DNA of 64,000 nucleotides from Fonsecaea monophora (Eukaryota > Ascomycota > Eurotiomycetes > Chaetothyriales > Herpotrichiellaceae): assembly GCF_001642475.1 (NCBI RefSeq), contig NW_019173980.1, forward strand, positions 62,001 to 126,000, written 5' to 3'. The translations under genes and the position numbers were made by a program. Every line of letters begins with the position of its first letter. Positions within the stretch are counted from its first letter, which is position 1. Under the pieces are notes generated by a model. It was given only the letters and a program-made list of their open reading frames with translations. It was not told the DNA's origin and made no database searches. This document shows positions 10,640 through 22,888 of the stretch, in pieces.

Positions 10640-12398
10640 TTAAAAACTCTGAGCCGACACTTGTGCTGGCTGAAACAGTTATTAGCTTCCGCTATCAGAG
10701 GTGAATAAAAGCCGGAAACACGCACCGGACTGTTGAGCATATTCTGGCGGGCATTTCTGCCCTTCTTGATATGACTCTTAAGCGCACTCGAATCCAGCGG
10801 CTTCAGCAATTCGAAGCTGCAAAGCAAATTGCTGGACACCGACATCACAGCACCCCAGTTGTCGAACTCACCGCAGTACTGGGAAAGAGTTAGCGATAGT
10901 TTCTGCATAGGAACGCTGCACTTACATTCGGCGCAGAGAAGACTGTGACGAGCAAGCGGTCATTGAAAAATTCATAACCATCCTCGACAACCATGTGAGC
11001 TCGGCAGACCAGGTCGAAGTCGTGGCGTGCCAGGAAGTCGACGATGACCTTTTTGCCAAAGCAATAACTGACGCCCCGTTCGTTTGACTCCCAATCCTGA
11101 TCCATGTCCGCAGGGTCACTCCACAACAGATCATTCAGCAGCCCATAATCAGGAACGTCTGTCGGTCGTGCAATCTGCCGGATATCATCCATATGAGACA
11201 GAGACGGGGACAGGCCGCCATGGACACAGAAGATCTTGTCGGCCACAATCGCAGCAATGGGCAGACAGTTGAAGGTGTCAATGAATGTTTTCCAGATCTT
11301 GATGTTGCACCTTCGTTTGCATTCGTCGTAAAAACCATAAACTCGAGTGACGTTAGCACACTCGTGGTTACCTCGAAGGATGAAAAAGTTCTCTGGATAT
11401 TTCAACTTGTAGCAAAACAAGAGTAGAATTGTCTCAAGAGACTGTTTTCCCCGGTCGACATAGTCGCCCAGGAAAAGATAGTTTGCGTTTGGGGGGAATC
11501 CGCACATTTCGAAAAGTCGGATCAGGTCATTGTACTGGCCGTGAATATCCCCCACAATTTTGACCGGTGCCGTGAGCTCCAGCAGTGCTGGCTGAGAGAG
11601 GAGCACCTCCCGTACGGCGGTGCAGATTGCCGTAATCTCGGCGTTCTTAAGGCAGACAGCTTTCGTTACCTTGGTGGTGTAACCAGCGTCCAGGAGACGA
11701 GAGATCATGTCGTCCAAATCCATGTCATTCACTTCGCTCATGCCCATACCACCTCCTGGAGAAGCACCTGGCAACTCTGCCAGCTTGGCCCGCAGTGAGG
11801 CCTTGGTCTCTGGGGCTCGCGGGTTGATCTGGTTCTCCCGCTTGACCAAGATCGAATCCCCCGCCTTTTGCGTAGATGAGTGGACATGAGCCTGATGAGG
11901 AGCTTCCTCAGAGACTGCGCCTACCTCTCCGGTCCTCTGAGCACGATCCACCGATTTGTGACCTTTGCCTACAGACTTGGACTGGGTTGGTGACGGTGGT
12001 CTTGCAGGAGTGTTGGCACCTGGTGATGGAGCATCATCGTCGTCGTTGGGCGACGTAGGAGACTCTACCAGAGGGTTTGTCGTGATCTTCTCTCTCGGGG
12101 CTCGAGAAGAGCCCGAACGGCCACTGGCAATAGAACTGGCGTCAGCCTTGTCGTTGTTTGGGACTTCCGACCCCGCAAGGGTGGAGCCCGACGCCCTGGG
12201 GCTGTCGTTGGTCTTGTCATCTCCCGAGCTCTTTATTTTGCTTCGAATGGACGATCGGATGGATCGCGAGGAACTCTCCCTCGTGTCGGATTTGGATATG
12301 GAGGGATACTGCTGTAATGTATCCGGCAGATTAGAGGACGAGCCGCTCTTCAGTGGAGTTCTAGTTCCATCGCTGCTCTTTGACTGTTGTTGGCCCAT
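10640..12398 (-). CDS. PPZ1: Serine/threonine protein phosphatase PP-Z
   Basis: Three exons (12398-10926, 10878-10726, 10669-10640) give 551 aa. Residues 1-220 are Ser-rich and disordered, starting MGQQQSK, a good N-myristoylation signal. The PP1-like catalytic domain from about 225 shows GDIHGQ (283-288), GDYVDRG (311-317), LRGNHE (341-346) and CVHGGLSP (391-398), with metal ligands D284, H286, D312, N344 and H393 as expected. The last 9 residues come from a 30-nt exon whose product (PAQVSAQSF) resembles the usual PP-Z tail, which supports the splice. Known role: PP-Z phosphatases control salt tolerance, K+ homeostasis and cell-wall integrity in fungi and are inhibited by Hal3-type proteins. 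The long N-terminal extension distinguishes it from PP1. Confidence 0.95.
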
Positions 12399-13795
12399 TG
12401 AATTCTCGGCCTGGCAAAGATATGGCTGATCGCGGGAGAAGAGGTCGGGGTTTGAGAAACGAGCGGGTCAAGGAGGTTTGAGGAGTGAGATAAGCAGCCG
12501 CTTTGAGGAATGCGTTTTGGCGACTTTACTCAAGGGCACTGTGAAAGGAGCACACTGGAAGTATGCTCAAACAAAATCCACCTTCAAGTTCTGGGGCGCG
12601 ATGTCGCTCAGTCGGCCGGCTTCCTGCGATGGAACTAGAGGGATAAGTGACAAACAGCGACTGTTCATGGAGGTGTGCTTTGTGGACTGGGTTTCCTTGG
12701 TCTCGCCTGCATGAAAGAGGTCGTAACAGGTCAGCAAAGTCATCCAGCAACGAGTCAGAGGTCGAGCAAGCTAAACAAGAGGGTTTTCTTTTGTAAGGAT
12801 GGAAATGTCGCATGAGGCGTGGATGGTGAAACACGTTGCGTCACCGTGCGGAAGGGCTGGGATGGGAACTGACCTGCTGAAGAGATGGCGATTGAGACGA
12901 CCGAAGACAACACAATCAAAGCACGTAGCACGTAGATCGTAGAGCCTAAGAGATGGTGGAGGTGGGAAGCTGAGGACAACGATCTGAGGGTTGATAAATA
13001 AATTGGGTGTTAGAATTCGTGGAGGGAGCAACATGAAGGCCCGAAAGTGCAGGCAGGGCACCGCAGGCCATTCGTACACGGTCTAGTTTCGCGGCGCCAG
13101 GCAGTTGCCTGCTCTGGTTGGCCACCTGTTCGGCCATATCGGCTTCGGGGCCCAGAACATTCGAACTCTTTAAGCCCACCAGCCTTAGTGATCACTACCT
13201 AAACCCCTAACTCCTAGTCACCACGCCCCAATTTGGCTCGTAGGGGAGCCCAGATGAGGTCACTTTGCGTACTATTATTTTGGGGTCTTTATATCAGTGA
13301 TTACTGTGTTGCTTCAGGCCCGAGGGCTCCTAACAAAGTTACATACGTATACAACACCTGGTCAGCTCAATGCTGGTAATGCCGAGAGCAGCTTGGCGCA
13401 GATCAACACGAGAGTTTGATCCCGTTTGTCCATAGACTGATGCGTTCTCTGCAGTTGATTCGCTTTGATTACAGCTTCCAGTGCATTGAGTTCCTTGTTC
13501 CGCCCTCCCTTGAAGTGCTGTGGGAGAGGCGGTCAGTTCTGCGGTCCGTCACAAGAGGGCGAAGCGTAACTTGGCTTCTTCACATGCCTCCCCCATTTTG
13601 TGCCTTGACGACAGGTAGAGGGTACCTAGTCGCCAATTTCTGGAAACACAGCAAAGCATTCCCCAATAGCTCGATTCGAGAAGCTTGCCAATACTCGTAG
13701 GCAGCCAGTAGAGCTTTCGCAGGGGTTCACCATGTCTCCAAGGACAGGGTACTCTGATCAAAGTCTTGCTTGGCTGGCGTGACTCTTCCACCGCT
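12399..13795. other. Intergenic: PP-Z promoter and leader
   Basis: 1.4 kb upstream of PP-Z and downstream of the LSM-like gene. Seen from the minus strand it is pyrimidine-rich near 12800-13000, as in fungal leaders; the PP-Z mRNA may start there. Short open frames on both strands show no domain. Confidence 0.4.
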
Positions 13796-14137
13796 TCATG
13801 GTCGCGTCCGAATTGACAAGGACTGGCTGCCAGGCCACTCTCTCTTCTCTTCTACTTCCATCTTTGCAATCTGCTTGCCCGGAATGACAATGAGGCCCAC
13901 GAATCGCGATGTCATGTCCACTCTGCTGGGCTGTCCCGTAGTCTTCAGCTTGTCAATCGCGGCCTTTTCAGCCGCTCTAGATGGCATTCTGTATTCGAAT
14001 GAATTGGAAAGGATGATGTTGCTGTCACTGTCGGTGCATCGAAATGTTCCCGAAAATAGACGCCCATCAAGAACAGTGACATTGAAGGTCTTTCCAAGCA
14101 AGGATTCGAGGAACTGTGTAGCCTCGGCTTCTTCCAT
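13796..14137 (-). CDS. NAA38: LSM-domain NatC auxiliary subunit (Naa38/LSMD1-like)
   Basis: Single-exon 113-aa Sm-like protein. The Sm1 motif is seen in FNVTVLDGRLFSGTFRCTD and the Sm2 motif in GLIVIPGKQIAKMEVEE; between them lies the longer loop (EYRMPSRAAEK) typical of LSMD1-type proteins rather than of spliceosomal Lsm proteins. In the family, Naa38 (Mak31 in yeast) is the small auxiliary subunit of the NatC N-terminal acetyltransferase, which acetylates Met-Leu, Met-Ile and similar N-termini on ribosomes. The length fits. It starts 590 bp from the divergent gene at 14728. A cytoplasmic Lsm role cannot be excluded from sequence alone, but the loop and linker favour Naa38. Confidence 0.85.
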   Translation of the reverse strand: MEEAEATQFLESLLGKTFNVTVLDGRLFSGTFRCTDSDSNIILSNSFEYRMPSRAAEKAAIDKLKTTGQPSRVDMTSRFVGLIVIPGKQIAKMEVEEKREWPGSQSLSIRTRP

Positions 14138-14727
14138 TTGGAGGCAGAGAAGATGTTGATAGGAAGAGGGCCGAAAGCTTCTCTTTCGTAGCGTGTTGTT
14201 GGATGTATCTTCCTTACGGCTGAATTGAGGAGAGAGGCGGAGGTTGGGGAATGGAAAAGTTCCGTGCCAATGTTATCAGAGGCTCAGCCTTGCCGTTGGT
14301 CTTGGCAACGAGGCTGAGAGGCTAAGCCCAAATGTCAATGTTCCTCACTAACTCAAGGCAAGTTTCAAGGAAGCCAACGAACACTTCATTAACGACTCAT
14401 GTCAGGAGACTGCATTATGTAGCAGAGTACACGCCAGTACACTCTCTAAACACAAGGTGAGGCGGGAGAAGATCACGAATCGGCCGTTTCAGGCCTCGTT
14501 TCGTTTCAATGCGACATGCTCGTTATTCTGTTCGTCTTACTTCACTTCCAACTTACACTACCTTTACTACGTATTCGGCCCTCTCTGATATCTATCGGCT
14601 CGATCTTTGCTGTCTAGTACTTATCCCACGTCTTTCCTTCTTCTTTTAGGCTCGGATTGTGACCAATGAACCCCCAAAGATATCCGTCCGCGAATTCGTC
14701 ACAGGCTTGTCCATTACTGCCGTGAGC
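14138..14727. promoter_or_regulatory. Bidirectional promoter, NAA38 / ART-like gene
   Basis: 590 bp between divergently transcribed starts. The right part (14510-14650) is pyrimidine-rich, reading CTTCTTCTTTTAG just before the plus-strand gene. GTG-started frames reach back to 14659, but the first in-frame ATG is 14728. Confidence 0.5.
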
Positions 14728-16727
14728 ATGTCAAAACGAGTCAAACGTGCACCACTAAGACGGGTCAATCGGAGACCTGAAGTTCGAGTTACCAACCGCG
14801 CTCCCTCAACGCGGGGCAAAAGAAGAAACACCTTTCATCCAGCTCCACGGTCAACCATAACCACAAAGTCGAACACTCGATCACGTTCCGAATCAAGCGC
14901 GTCTACAAGCGAGTCAATAACCACGCTATCAACGGATTCATCAAGCGATGAATCTTGCTCTCGGGGATCCTGGGACACTGCGAACAACTCAGACGGAAAA
15001 GAAGATGACCGACGTGTGAATGATGACGATTTCCCTAGTTCAGCACGGAAACGAATCAACCCTATCCTAAAACTGAAGTTTGATAATCGGGGAAAGGAGA
15101 GCCAACAAAGACCAAGACTTCTGTTTCGGGCCTTCGACACCGAACATGGACTACATGCTCGCTTCTTTCAAGGCTGGCCCTCTTCAAGACCTCTACCGCC
15201 ACCTCCAACATATGGTAGCGACAAATTCGGAAAGCTAGCTTACCGACATCTTATCCAAGATAGAGCATTTCCATCGCCCTTCTTGTCACTTACTGAAAAC
15301 CCTAGACGGGCATTGGAGCTTCACCTCGCTAATACTTCAGGACATCGGTCTTTGGCGATTTTGGACTATAATGTACTCGAAGAAGAGTTAAAGAAGCTAT
15401 ACGGTTCAGATGCTGGACCTTGGCTCGTCCCTGAAGTTACAAAAAGATACAATTTCACGGACCTGGCGAAGGTTGATGATGATCGGTCTCGTACGCTCAT
15501 CGAGGGAGATGGGTATACAGGTAGAGGCGAAGTTTGTGATCCAATCCTGAATCTCAAGGTGACTCAAACTAATGCACTCTAGTTCCTCATCTGGGCCTCT
15601 GTACCCTGTGATGCTATTGCTGTACTGTCTTATGACGAAGCCCTCCGGGTCTATCATGTCCTCGATGCACTGGAACAGTCCAAATCAGCTATGGATGAGT
15701 CCTCTGGCTTACTGATTGGCAAAGTACGAATCACTTTCAACATTACTTACTGTTTTCAGACTGACCATTACAGTGTGTAAGGGGCATCCCAACCGTGTAC
15801 AGAGCTGTGGTGGGACGTAAACTTGCTCGTGCGTTTAAGATTCCTGGTTATAAAAAGGGTCGTCATTCAATCGATCTTGAGAGATTTATTGAGGGTGTTG
15901 AGGCAGGCTCATCAGATAGCGCCTCAACCCAGGGAGAAGACAAGACCAGATTCGACACTGAGAGTGTTCAACCTCAAGAACAAACCGCTCAAGTGCATGA
16001 TTTCATTAGGGAGCTTGAGATGTATGCGACGATCCCAACACCAACTCCACCTCGTATTTTGAGTGAGGACAACAACCCACAAACACAGAGCCGGCGCCTA
16101 CAAGTCTACCTCGACAGAGTCCAACGGCATATCAGCGCTCAGCAAATGTGATCGACTTGACTTCGGAGGCCTCCCACAGCTGTCATGAATCAAAAACCAC
16201 ACATTCTGAGTCTGCGAAGACGAAGAAACTCCAGACCAGCAGCATAATGACGGAAACAAGAACAATGACAACCACGACAGTCGACAGACGACAATCCGAC
16301 TTTCATCGCAACAGCATCACCGAAGACGACGATGAAATCCAGATTATTGCAGAAAATGGTAGCCGACGCCAGTGGGTTCGCACCAGAACTGTAACTACAG
16401 TTATCACAATTCGCAGTCGGAGCGTGAGTGAGGCATCATTTTCAATTCTTAGGCATCTCTTGCGTTGGAGCTATGCTATGTCGTGCTGGACGAGAGTATT
16501 CATGTTGCTGCTAATCAGAACCATCAACGCGACCCTACTGCAACAAAGAGCCCCATATCAACATTGTGCCACATTGTGCTCTTTGAACCAGCTCTTTCAT
16601 CAACCTAACAGAAAACCTCTCACTTCTTTAGGCAGTGCAGCGGATGGACGCGAAACGCAAGGACAAGTCTTTAGGGCAAAGGAGGATGGAAATCCTGGAA
16701 CGGGTTTCTCGGATTGATTGTGTATAG
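14728..16727 (+). CDS. Unknown fungal protein (DUF7587-like, possible ADP-ribosyltransferase fold)
   Basis: I propose five exons: 14728-15531, 15583-15723, 15774-16062, 16143-16423 and 16632-16727, giving 536 aa with matching phases; the last two introns (80 and 208 bp) are less certain, and without them the frame stops at 16151 (440 aa). Residues 1-125 are basic and Ser-rich. The conserved-looking domain (about 128-300) runs LLFRAFDTEHG, PFLSLTENPRRALEL, LAILDYNVL, then GRGEFLIWASVP. It contains R134, S187-L-T189 and E268 in the order and spacing of the Arg, Ser-x-Ser/Thr and Glu of R-S-E ADP-ribosyltransferases. The rest is low-complexity with a VIDLTSE phrase like a SUMO-interacting motif and a charged helical end (RRMEILERVSRIDCV). 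I believe the domain is DUF7587, from memory. Activity is not shown. Confidence 0.65.
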
Positions 16728-17386
16728 CGCCCGTGCACAAGTCTAGCGGCATGCTCGGGATGAGAATCAAAGACTTGTTCAGGCAAACCATGTGTGTAAC
16801 CGACATGTAAGCTAGAGTCAATTAGCCATTGTTGTTGACATCAAATGAATTAGCTGTGTTGGAATGTTTGCTGGGGATGAGAATATTCAGCTCTTGCCTG
16901 CGCCTGTGCCTGCGCCCGCGCCCTGACTTTCAGCTGTTCGCTTGAGCGCGGTTGATCGCATGCCGAGCCCTGAGCCTCCTAACCATTCTCGGCTTGGCTC
17001 CTTTGGCAACAGGAAACTTAGCAAAGACGATGCTTTGCAAGTTCAAAGTGCAGGTACTGCAATAGACCAAGTCAACCTCAAATCTCCTCGTACACGACTT
17101 CTACCTCTCGCCTTGTTCGCCAGCAAGCAAGCATCAACCTCAACCCTCCCCTTACACAGTGTTTACGGGGCTACACCGACGTCAAACGCCCAAAATCCCA
17201 AACTGCGCCCTCTGGGAAACCGGCCCCCTTCCGACCGCTCGCCCACTGACGCGTAGAAAACCTGCAATCCACATCACGGCCGACATATCCCTGCGCTTCA
17301 TGGTGAAAACACTCTCATAATCCTCACCATCAATCGAGGAGGGCGGATGTGAAGATGATTGCGCGACTGGCATTTTAATCAAGGAG
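16728..17386. other. Intergenic: SET1 promoter and 5' leader
   Basis: 659 bp. It holds one ACGCGT (17249-17254), 138 bp upstream of the SET1 ATG. A non-ATG frame at 16942-17256 is Pro/Ser-rich but lies in the likely 5' UTR and is not called. Confidence 0.4.
17249..17254. promoter_or_regulatory. ACGCGT (MCB-like) site upstream of SET1
   Basis: Palindromic ACGCGT, 138 bp before the SET1 start. In yeasts this is the core bound by the MBF (Mbp1/Swi6 type) G1/S factor. A single copy is weak evidence by itself. Confidence 0.3.
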
Positions 17387-20300
17387 ATGTCGCGCCCACA
17401 GGGCACTCACTCTCACTCCAAGTTCGCTGATTTCTTCCCAACCGCTCCCAGCGTGCAGCAACGGAAAACTTCCAAGCTGCTTGATCTCGACCGATCCCGA
17501 CTGCGCCGTCCTGACGATCGCGCAGAAGATGCCAACGCGAAAGAGAATTCTGCTCGACTCTCGCTGAACTCATCATCTACCACGTTTCACCCGCGTCTGC
17601 CCGCTAAACAGGACAACTTGGCAAAGACTGCGGCCGTCACGGTGATTCCAGAAGAGGGTGACCAGTACGCAGGCGACCTTCTCAATGGTGTCGGCTCAGC
17701 CAGTTCGTCTAGTACCGCTTCATCGGTCTTCAGTGCTCCTGTCGCAAGCGTCGCCATGGCTGGCGCAAGCCATGTCAACTTCACCACCCTTACCCCTCTT
17801 ACGAACTCCGACTCTCCTCCAAATGGTAAACTCATGAGTCCGACTACTGATTCCGGCTCTCAGCCCATGATAGGCCACAGCAATAATGTGTCCACCCTTC
17901 ATCAAGGCTCGATGACACCCCTCCACACGCCGCCGACCCATCGAAGATGCGCGCGCGATGCTAATGCCGAAGTCAAGGGGACCAAATGCACCTACGATCC
18001 GGAGCTTGACAAGAATCTGAGCTCCAAAGATAAACGCAAGCTGAAAGCGCAGTTCGAGGAATTTGGAGCGAAACCTCAAGATAACTTCCAACCTCCCGAT
18101 CCGCGGTTAGCCATTCCTAACTACACAAAAGCCGTTGTGGGAAAAGGCAAAGCAAAATTTCGTCCCGCACCTTACAATCTGAAGTCATGGGTGCCTGACG
18201 TTGCGACTGCGGTTGCGCCTCCGCCGCCAACCACCGTCGTCGTAACTGGCTTCGACCCTATGACACCGTTATCACAAATCAGCGCATTGTTTTCCAGTTT
18301 CGGCGAGATCGAAGACTTGGACAACAAGACTGACCCGGTCACTGGGCGGTTCCTCGGCATCTGCAGCATCGCCTACCAAGACTGCGCTTCTTTCCAAGGC
18401 GGGGGGCCGATTTCTGCAGTCCTCGCCGCCAAAACAGCATACCTTGAGGGCAAGCGCGGACAAAGGATAGGCCTGAAGACCGTACAGGTGGCTATCGACC
18501 GAGATGGGTCGGTCACGGAAAAGTTGGTGGAAAGGGCTATCGCGCTGCATCGGAAAGAGAGTGGATTCACAAACAAGTCCCGCATACAACCCTCTCCGTC
18601 TCCCTCAACACCTACTGCAGTGCAGTCGCCTGGGTTTGCAAAGTCCACCGGGCCGCCGCCAACGGCTCCAAAGGGACCTTCAGGAAAACCGCCCTCACGA
18701 CCGCAGTCAACATTCCAAGCTCCTTTCGGACTCCCCGTGAAGCCCGAGAGACCAGTAAAACCCGTGCCGGCCACTACCTCCCTTGTTGAGACCACGCCGA
18801 TCGCCGAAACGTTGAAAGGACCGTATATCTTCATTGCGCACTGTTATGTACCAGTTATGAGCACTACGATCCCGCATCTGAAGAAGAGGTTGAGAATGTA
18901 TGATTGGCGAGAAGTCCGCTGCGACGAGACCGGCTATTTTATCACATTTGAGCATTCGCGCAATGGGCAGGTGGAGGCAAAGAAGGTATTTCACGGTTGT
19001 CATATGCAGCCGTTGTTTACGTATGTGATGAACCTGGAATTACATCTCAACGGACATCACAAGGCGGCCACTGCAGTAGACGCTATACCTACGACAACAG
19101 GACCGGTTGATTTTGTTTATTCCAGACAAGCCTATCGGCTAAGGAAGGAGCACGATCTCGACATGGAGGAGGAAAAGAGACAGCGTGCGCGAGACCTGGA
19201 TCCGTCTAGGGCTGTTGTACAGTTGGTCATACAGGAGCTTCGGGATAAGTTGCTGGAAGATGTCAAATCACGCATCGCTGCTCCTGTCCTCTACGAGTAT
19301 CTTGATCCGAGTCGACACGCAGAACGACGACGGATTCTAGGCGTGAGTGACCCCGAAGGAATCAGGAGGCAGGGTTATGCCGACGAAGGTTCCCAAACCC
19401 CAGATTCGCGCCTGGGTACTGGGCGACGCCCACTTGGGAGTAAGAATCTCAATATTCTCTCTCTGCCGAAGATAGGCAAGAGGCCTGGTGCAGACAGAGG
19501 TATGGTTGGTTTCCGCGACGAGAGGAGGAAGGCCCCGACAACGAGACATAATGTCAGACCATTGTTCCACCAACTGGCTCAATTTCATGACGATGACGAT
19601 TCCGACGACGAACAACGAACTTCGGTTACTCGTGACACGGAAGATCCAGAGAGCCGTCCACCCAGCCGAATGAGTATGACCTCCATGTCCGACGACGACG
19701 ACGAGCTTCTGCGCAAGGTTGCGAAACGCCGTCTCCACGCCCGTGAAGAATCCGAGATGGGAGATAGCGTGGTCAAAGATGAGTTCGACGCCAGCAAGCA
19801 GACTGCAGAAGATCTCATCATCGCCAAACTTGAAAGAAACATCTATGAAATGTCCCCCTCGTCGAGGAAACGGAAGAGGCTGGTGAAAGAGCTGGAGGCC
19901 CGTAAACGCCAGAAGGCAGACGACGAACTGTTTGGCGTCGGTCAAAATGAGTTGGATCGCGAAGGCTCTGAGGATTTCAAAGTGGAAACCCCGATCGAAG
20001 CAACACCTGAGGTCGATTCGGACGCTGCCAAGGTCAAAAAGCCGAAGCCAAAGAAGAAAACCAAGAAACAGATACTGGAAGAGCAAGAAGCGCTCCGACG
20101 AGCGCAAGCAGAGGCCGAAGCAGCTGAGGTGGTGGATAATGTTTTGGAATATGCCGAGGAAGAAGAGGCTCTTGCGGAGGCTGCTGAATGGAGGCCAGAA
20201 GTGGAATGGGGTGTTTCAGCCGTGGAGCCTTTGCCTACGGTCGATGACGACGACGATATCATTCCTGATCTCCGCGGATGGCAAGCAAGTGTATTTGACG

Positions 20301-21243
20301 AAGAAGATCTTGAATACTTGTCATCCGCCATGAAGTTGAAGAAGGCCATGGACATTGGCGATCCAATGGCTTGGGCCTGGAAACAAGAGCGCATTCGCAA
20401 TCTCAAGCCTGGAACTCAGCCTGGTGCCCTTAGGACGGAGCCACCGATTGACGGATACTACGTACCCAACCCATCCGGCTCAGCGAGGACGGAACCGGTA
20501 CGAAGAATCCTCGAGTCTGAGAAGTCCAAATATCTGCCTCACCGCATAAAGGTGCAGAAGGCCCGGGAGAAGAGAGAGGCCGAGGCTAAGAAGGATACTG
20601 GCAAGCAAGTTGTGGAACTGCCCAAAGCTTCTTCTCGCGGCAAGCGTGCCGATGATCGACGCACTGTCAAGGACTTGGACAGACAGCGGGAGATGTTACA
20701 GGGCATAGCCGAGGACGCCGATGTCCTGCGGTTCAACCAACTTCAGAAACGCAAGAAGCCTGTCAAATTTGCCAGATCCGCCATCCACAACTGGGGATTG
20801 TATTCGCTGGAACGGATACAGGCGAGCGAGATGATCATCGAGTATGTGGGCGAGAAGATCCGGCAAGAGATCGCCGACTTGAGAGAGATCAAGTACACGG
20901 AGAGTGGCATTGGCAGCAGTTACCTCTTCCGAATCGACGAAGGGACTGTCGTAGATGCCACCAAGAAGGGTGGTATTGCGAGATTTATCAACCACAGCTG
21001 TTCACCCAACTGTACTGCCAAGATCATCAGGGTTGGCGGCACCAAACGGATCGTCATTTATGCTCTAAGGGATATTGAGAAAGGTAAATAAATACTGTCT
21101 GTGGCATAGACGGGGCGAAGGCTGACATTGTGCGTACAGACGAAGAACTAACGTACGACTATAAATTCGAGCGTGAGATCGGCAGCGACGACCGCATCCC
21201 ATGTCTCTGTGGCTCGGCAGTCTGCAAAGGTTTCCTTAACTAA
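17387..21243 (+). CDS. SET1: Histone H3 lysine-4 methyltransferase Set1 (COMPASS)
   Basis: Two exons (17387-21083, 21140-21243) give 1266 aa. The start matches the family phrase FADFFPTAPSV near residue 15. Order: an RRM at about 280-365 (TTVVVTGFDPM), a Set1-specific RRM-like domain at about 478-570 (GPYIFIAHCYVP), an acidic and charged middle with coiled-coil stretches, an N-SET region at about 985-1115, a SET domain at about 1122-1245 (FARSAIHNWGL, RFINHSCSPN, with the NHS cofactor motif), and a post-SET zinc motif CLCGSAVCKGFLN at the end. The post-SET and the final catalytic strand (EELTYDYKFE) come only from the 104-nt second exon, so the splice is needed for activity. Set1 is the catalytic subunit of COMPASS, marking active promoters with H3K4me3; in filamentous fungi it also affects secondary metabolism. 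Confidence 0.97.
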
Positions 21244-22402
21244 TACTCCGGCATATCCGATAACAAAGGGGTCTTGAAATGCGTGATGGAATCTGGCGGA
21301 CACATCCTTCTTTCGATGTTATAAGAGCATTTGAAAATGTGGAAGAGCATTTTGGGCCGGCGTTCTCTTCCATACGGCATAATGAAAGGATGGATATCTG
21401 ACTAAAAGTCACGGCACGGCACAGCATGGGGCAACGGCAAGGCTGGGCTGGGGGGTTTTTTTTTGCATTAACACAACCAGCAAGGTTGGTGTGATATTGT
21501 GGAACAGGGTGTGAAGGGGTTCTCGAGGATCATGGTAATCCTATTTCAACAAAGGCAGGGGAGTGACGAGTGGCAGAGAAGTGGCCGACAACGAATGAGC
21601 TCCGTTTACTCAACTCAAAGTGATGGGGCGTTGCAGAGGGACGACACTGCAAAAATGAATCGAGTTTGAGAGATTTTCTCTACCTCTTTTTGTGTATTCT
21701 GTATCATCTCGACCGAGTGCTCGACAGGCGCAGCGATTGCACGCCGGGGACAGCGCAGAGGGTCTGGTCACCCCTGATATGCGGCGACGGCGGAGGACGT
21801 GTGTCTAGGTACTCCGTACATAAAGATGGTGGCCAATGTGCTCTGTTTACATTGCCGGCGTTTTCAGAGCGCCTCCTTGAATAGTTTCGACAAAACATTG
21901 GTGGGTGCTTCATTGGACCTCTTCTCACCCGGTCGAAATATGGCGGGTCGGTAAAGATAATGTGTTATCCTTTTTGGGGGACTGTCCCGGCATGAGATTC
22001 GCAGATGGTCGCTTCGTGCTCACGCATATTCTGTGGGATGACTCGATAAGTCGGCTTTCAACTCTCGCCCAGGGGGCCATGCGATGTTGTGTGAAGCGGT
22101 CTGATAGCTGATGGCTGGTGTGGCTTCCGGACTAGACGTAGTCATCCCATGCTCTCGTCCCGCGTCATTTCCTGCATCTGTTTTGCGGCCTTGGCTTGAG
22201 CCTGAGCCTGCAGAGGGTGGATCGGTACATCCTTGTGTGTCGATTTGCTATTGCCGGAATCGATCCACGCAATGTGTCGTTGTAATACCGGACGGGAGAG
22301 GATCCCGAAGCAGGTGGTGTCTCGGAGATCGCGGCCTCCCATCTTTTGTTCAAAACGCACTTCGTCTCTCTCTCTCTCTTTCTCGCGTATGTCCCCCCGC
22401 TT
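21244..22402. other. Convergent intergenic region, SET1 / TRM112
   Basis: 1.16 kb with both 3' UTRs. A T-run (21459-21466) and short CT repeats near 22365-22385 are present. No gene is supported. Confidence 0.45.
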
Positions 22403-22888
22403 TCACACCAAATGCGCGGGCAAGAGAAAATTGCCCACGCCTTCCTTGATGGGATATTCAAAGCCGCAGTTTCCACAGACCAGTTTTCCCTCGGACACTG
22501 CCGTCTCGAGGAGGAGGGTGTGTAGCTTCTTCAGCACGTCCTCGTCAATCTCTACCTCCTTTTGGGCGGTGTCGGTTTCCTTGTCTTGCTCGACATCCAT
22601 CTCATGATCATCATCTTCTCGCTTTGTTACTGCGATTTCGTCGTCATTGTTGTCACCAAGGTCCGTAGGATTTTTCTCGGGCACCATCGCTTGCAGGCCC
22701 AGCTCGGTCGCCGTGACGGTCAACGCGTCCCAGTTCACGCGAGGCAGGATATTCTTGATGAAGAGCGGGTTGAAGTCGATCTCTGTGCGTTCCAGCACGG
22801 CGTCCTTGAAGTGCAGCGGGAACGAGGCGGACGAGGACTTGCACGCCTTGACGGCACAGGTCAGGAAGTTTGTGGTGAGGAGCTTCAT
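22403..22888 (-). CDS. TRM112: Trm112, activator subunit of methyltransferases
   Basis: Single-exon 161-aa protein. It begins MKLLTTNFLTCAVKACK, the family signature, with C11 and C16, and ends CGNCGFEYPIKEGVGNFLLP, with C138 and C141; these four cysteines form the zinc knuckle. Between them is an acidic insert (about residues 77-110, DDDHEMDVEQ) that makes it longer than the yeast protein (135 aa). Trm112 is the obligate partner of several methyltransferases, acting on tRNA (Trm9, Trm11), on 18S rRNA (Bud23) and on the translation release factor eRF1 (Mtq2), and links ribosome production with decoding. The frame is complete and identity is firm. Confidence 0.97.
   Translation of the reverse strand: MKLLTTNFLTCAVKACKSSSASFPLHFKDAVLERTEIDFNPLFIKNILPRVNWDALTVTATELGLQAMVPEKNPTDLGDNNDDEIAVTKREDDDHEMDVEQDKETDTAQKEVEIDEDVLKKLHTLLLETAVSEGKLVCGNCGFEYPIKEGVGNFLLPAHLV

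Noticed and set aside
16942..17256. 104-codon frame before SET1
   Set aside because: Starts at TTG, lies in the SET1 leader, and the SET1 start at 17387 already matches the family N-terminus.
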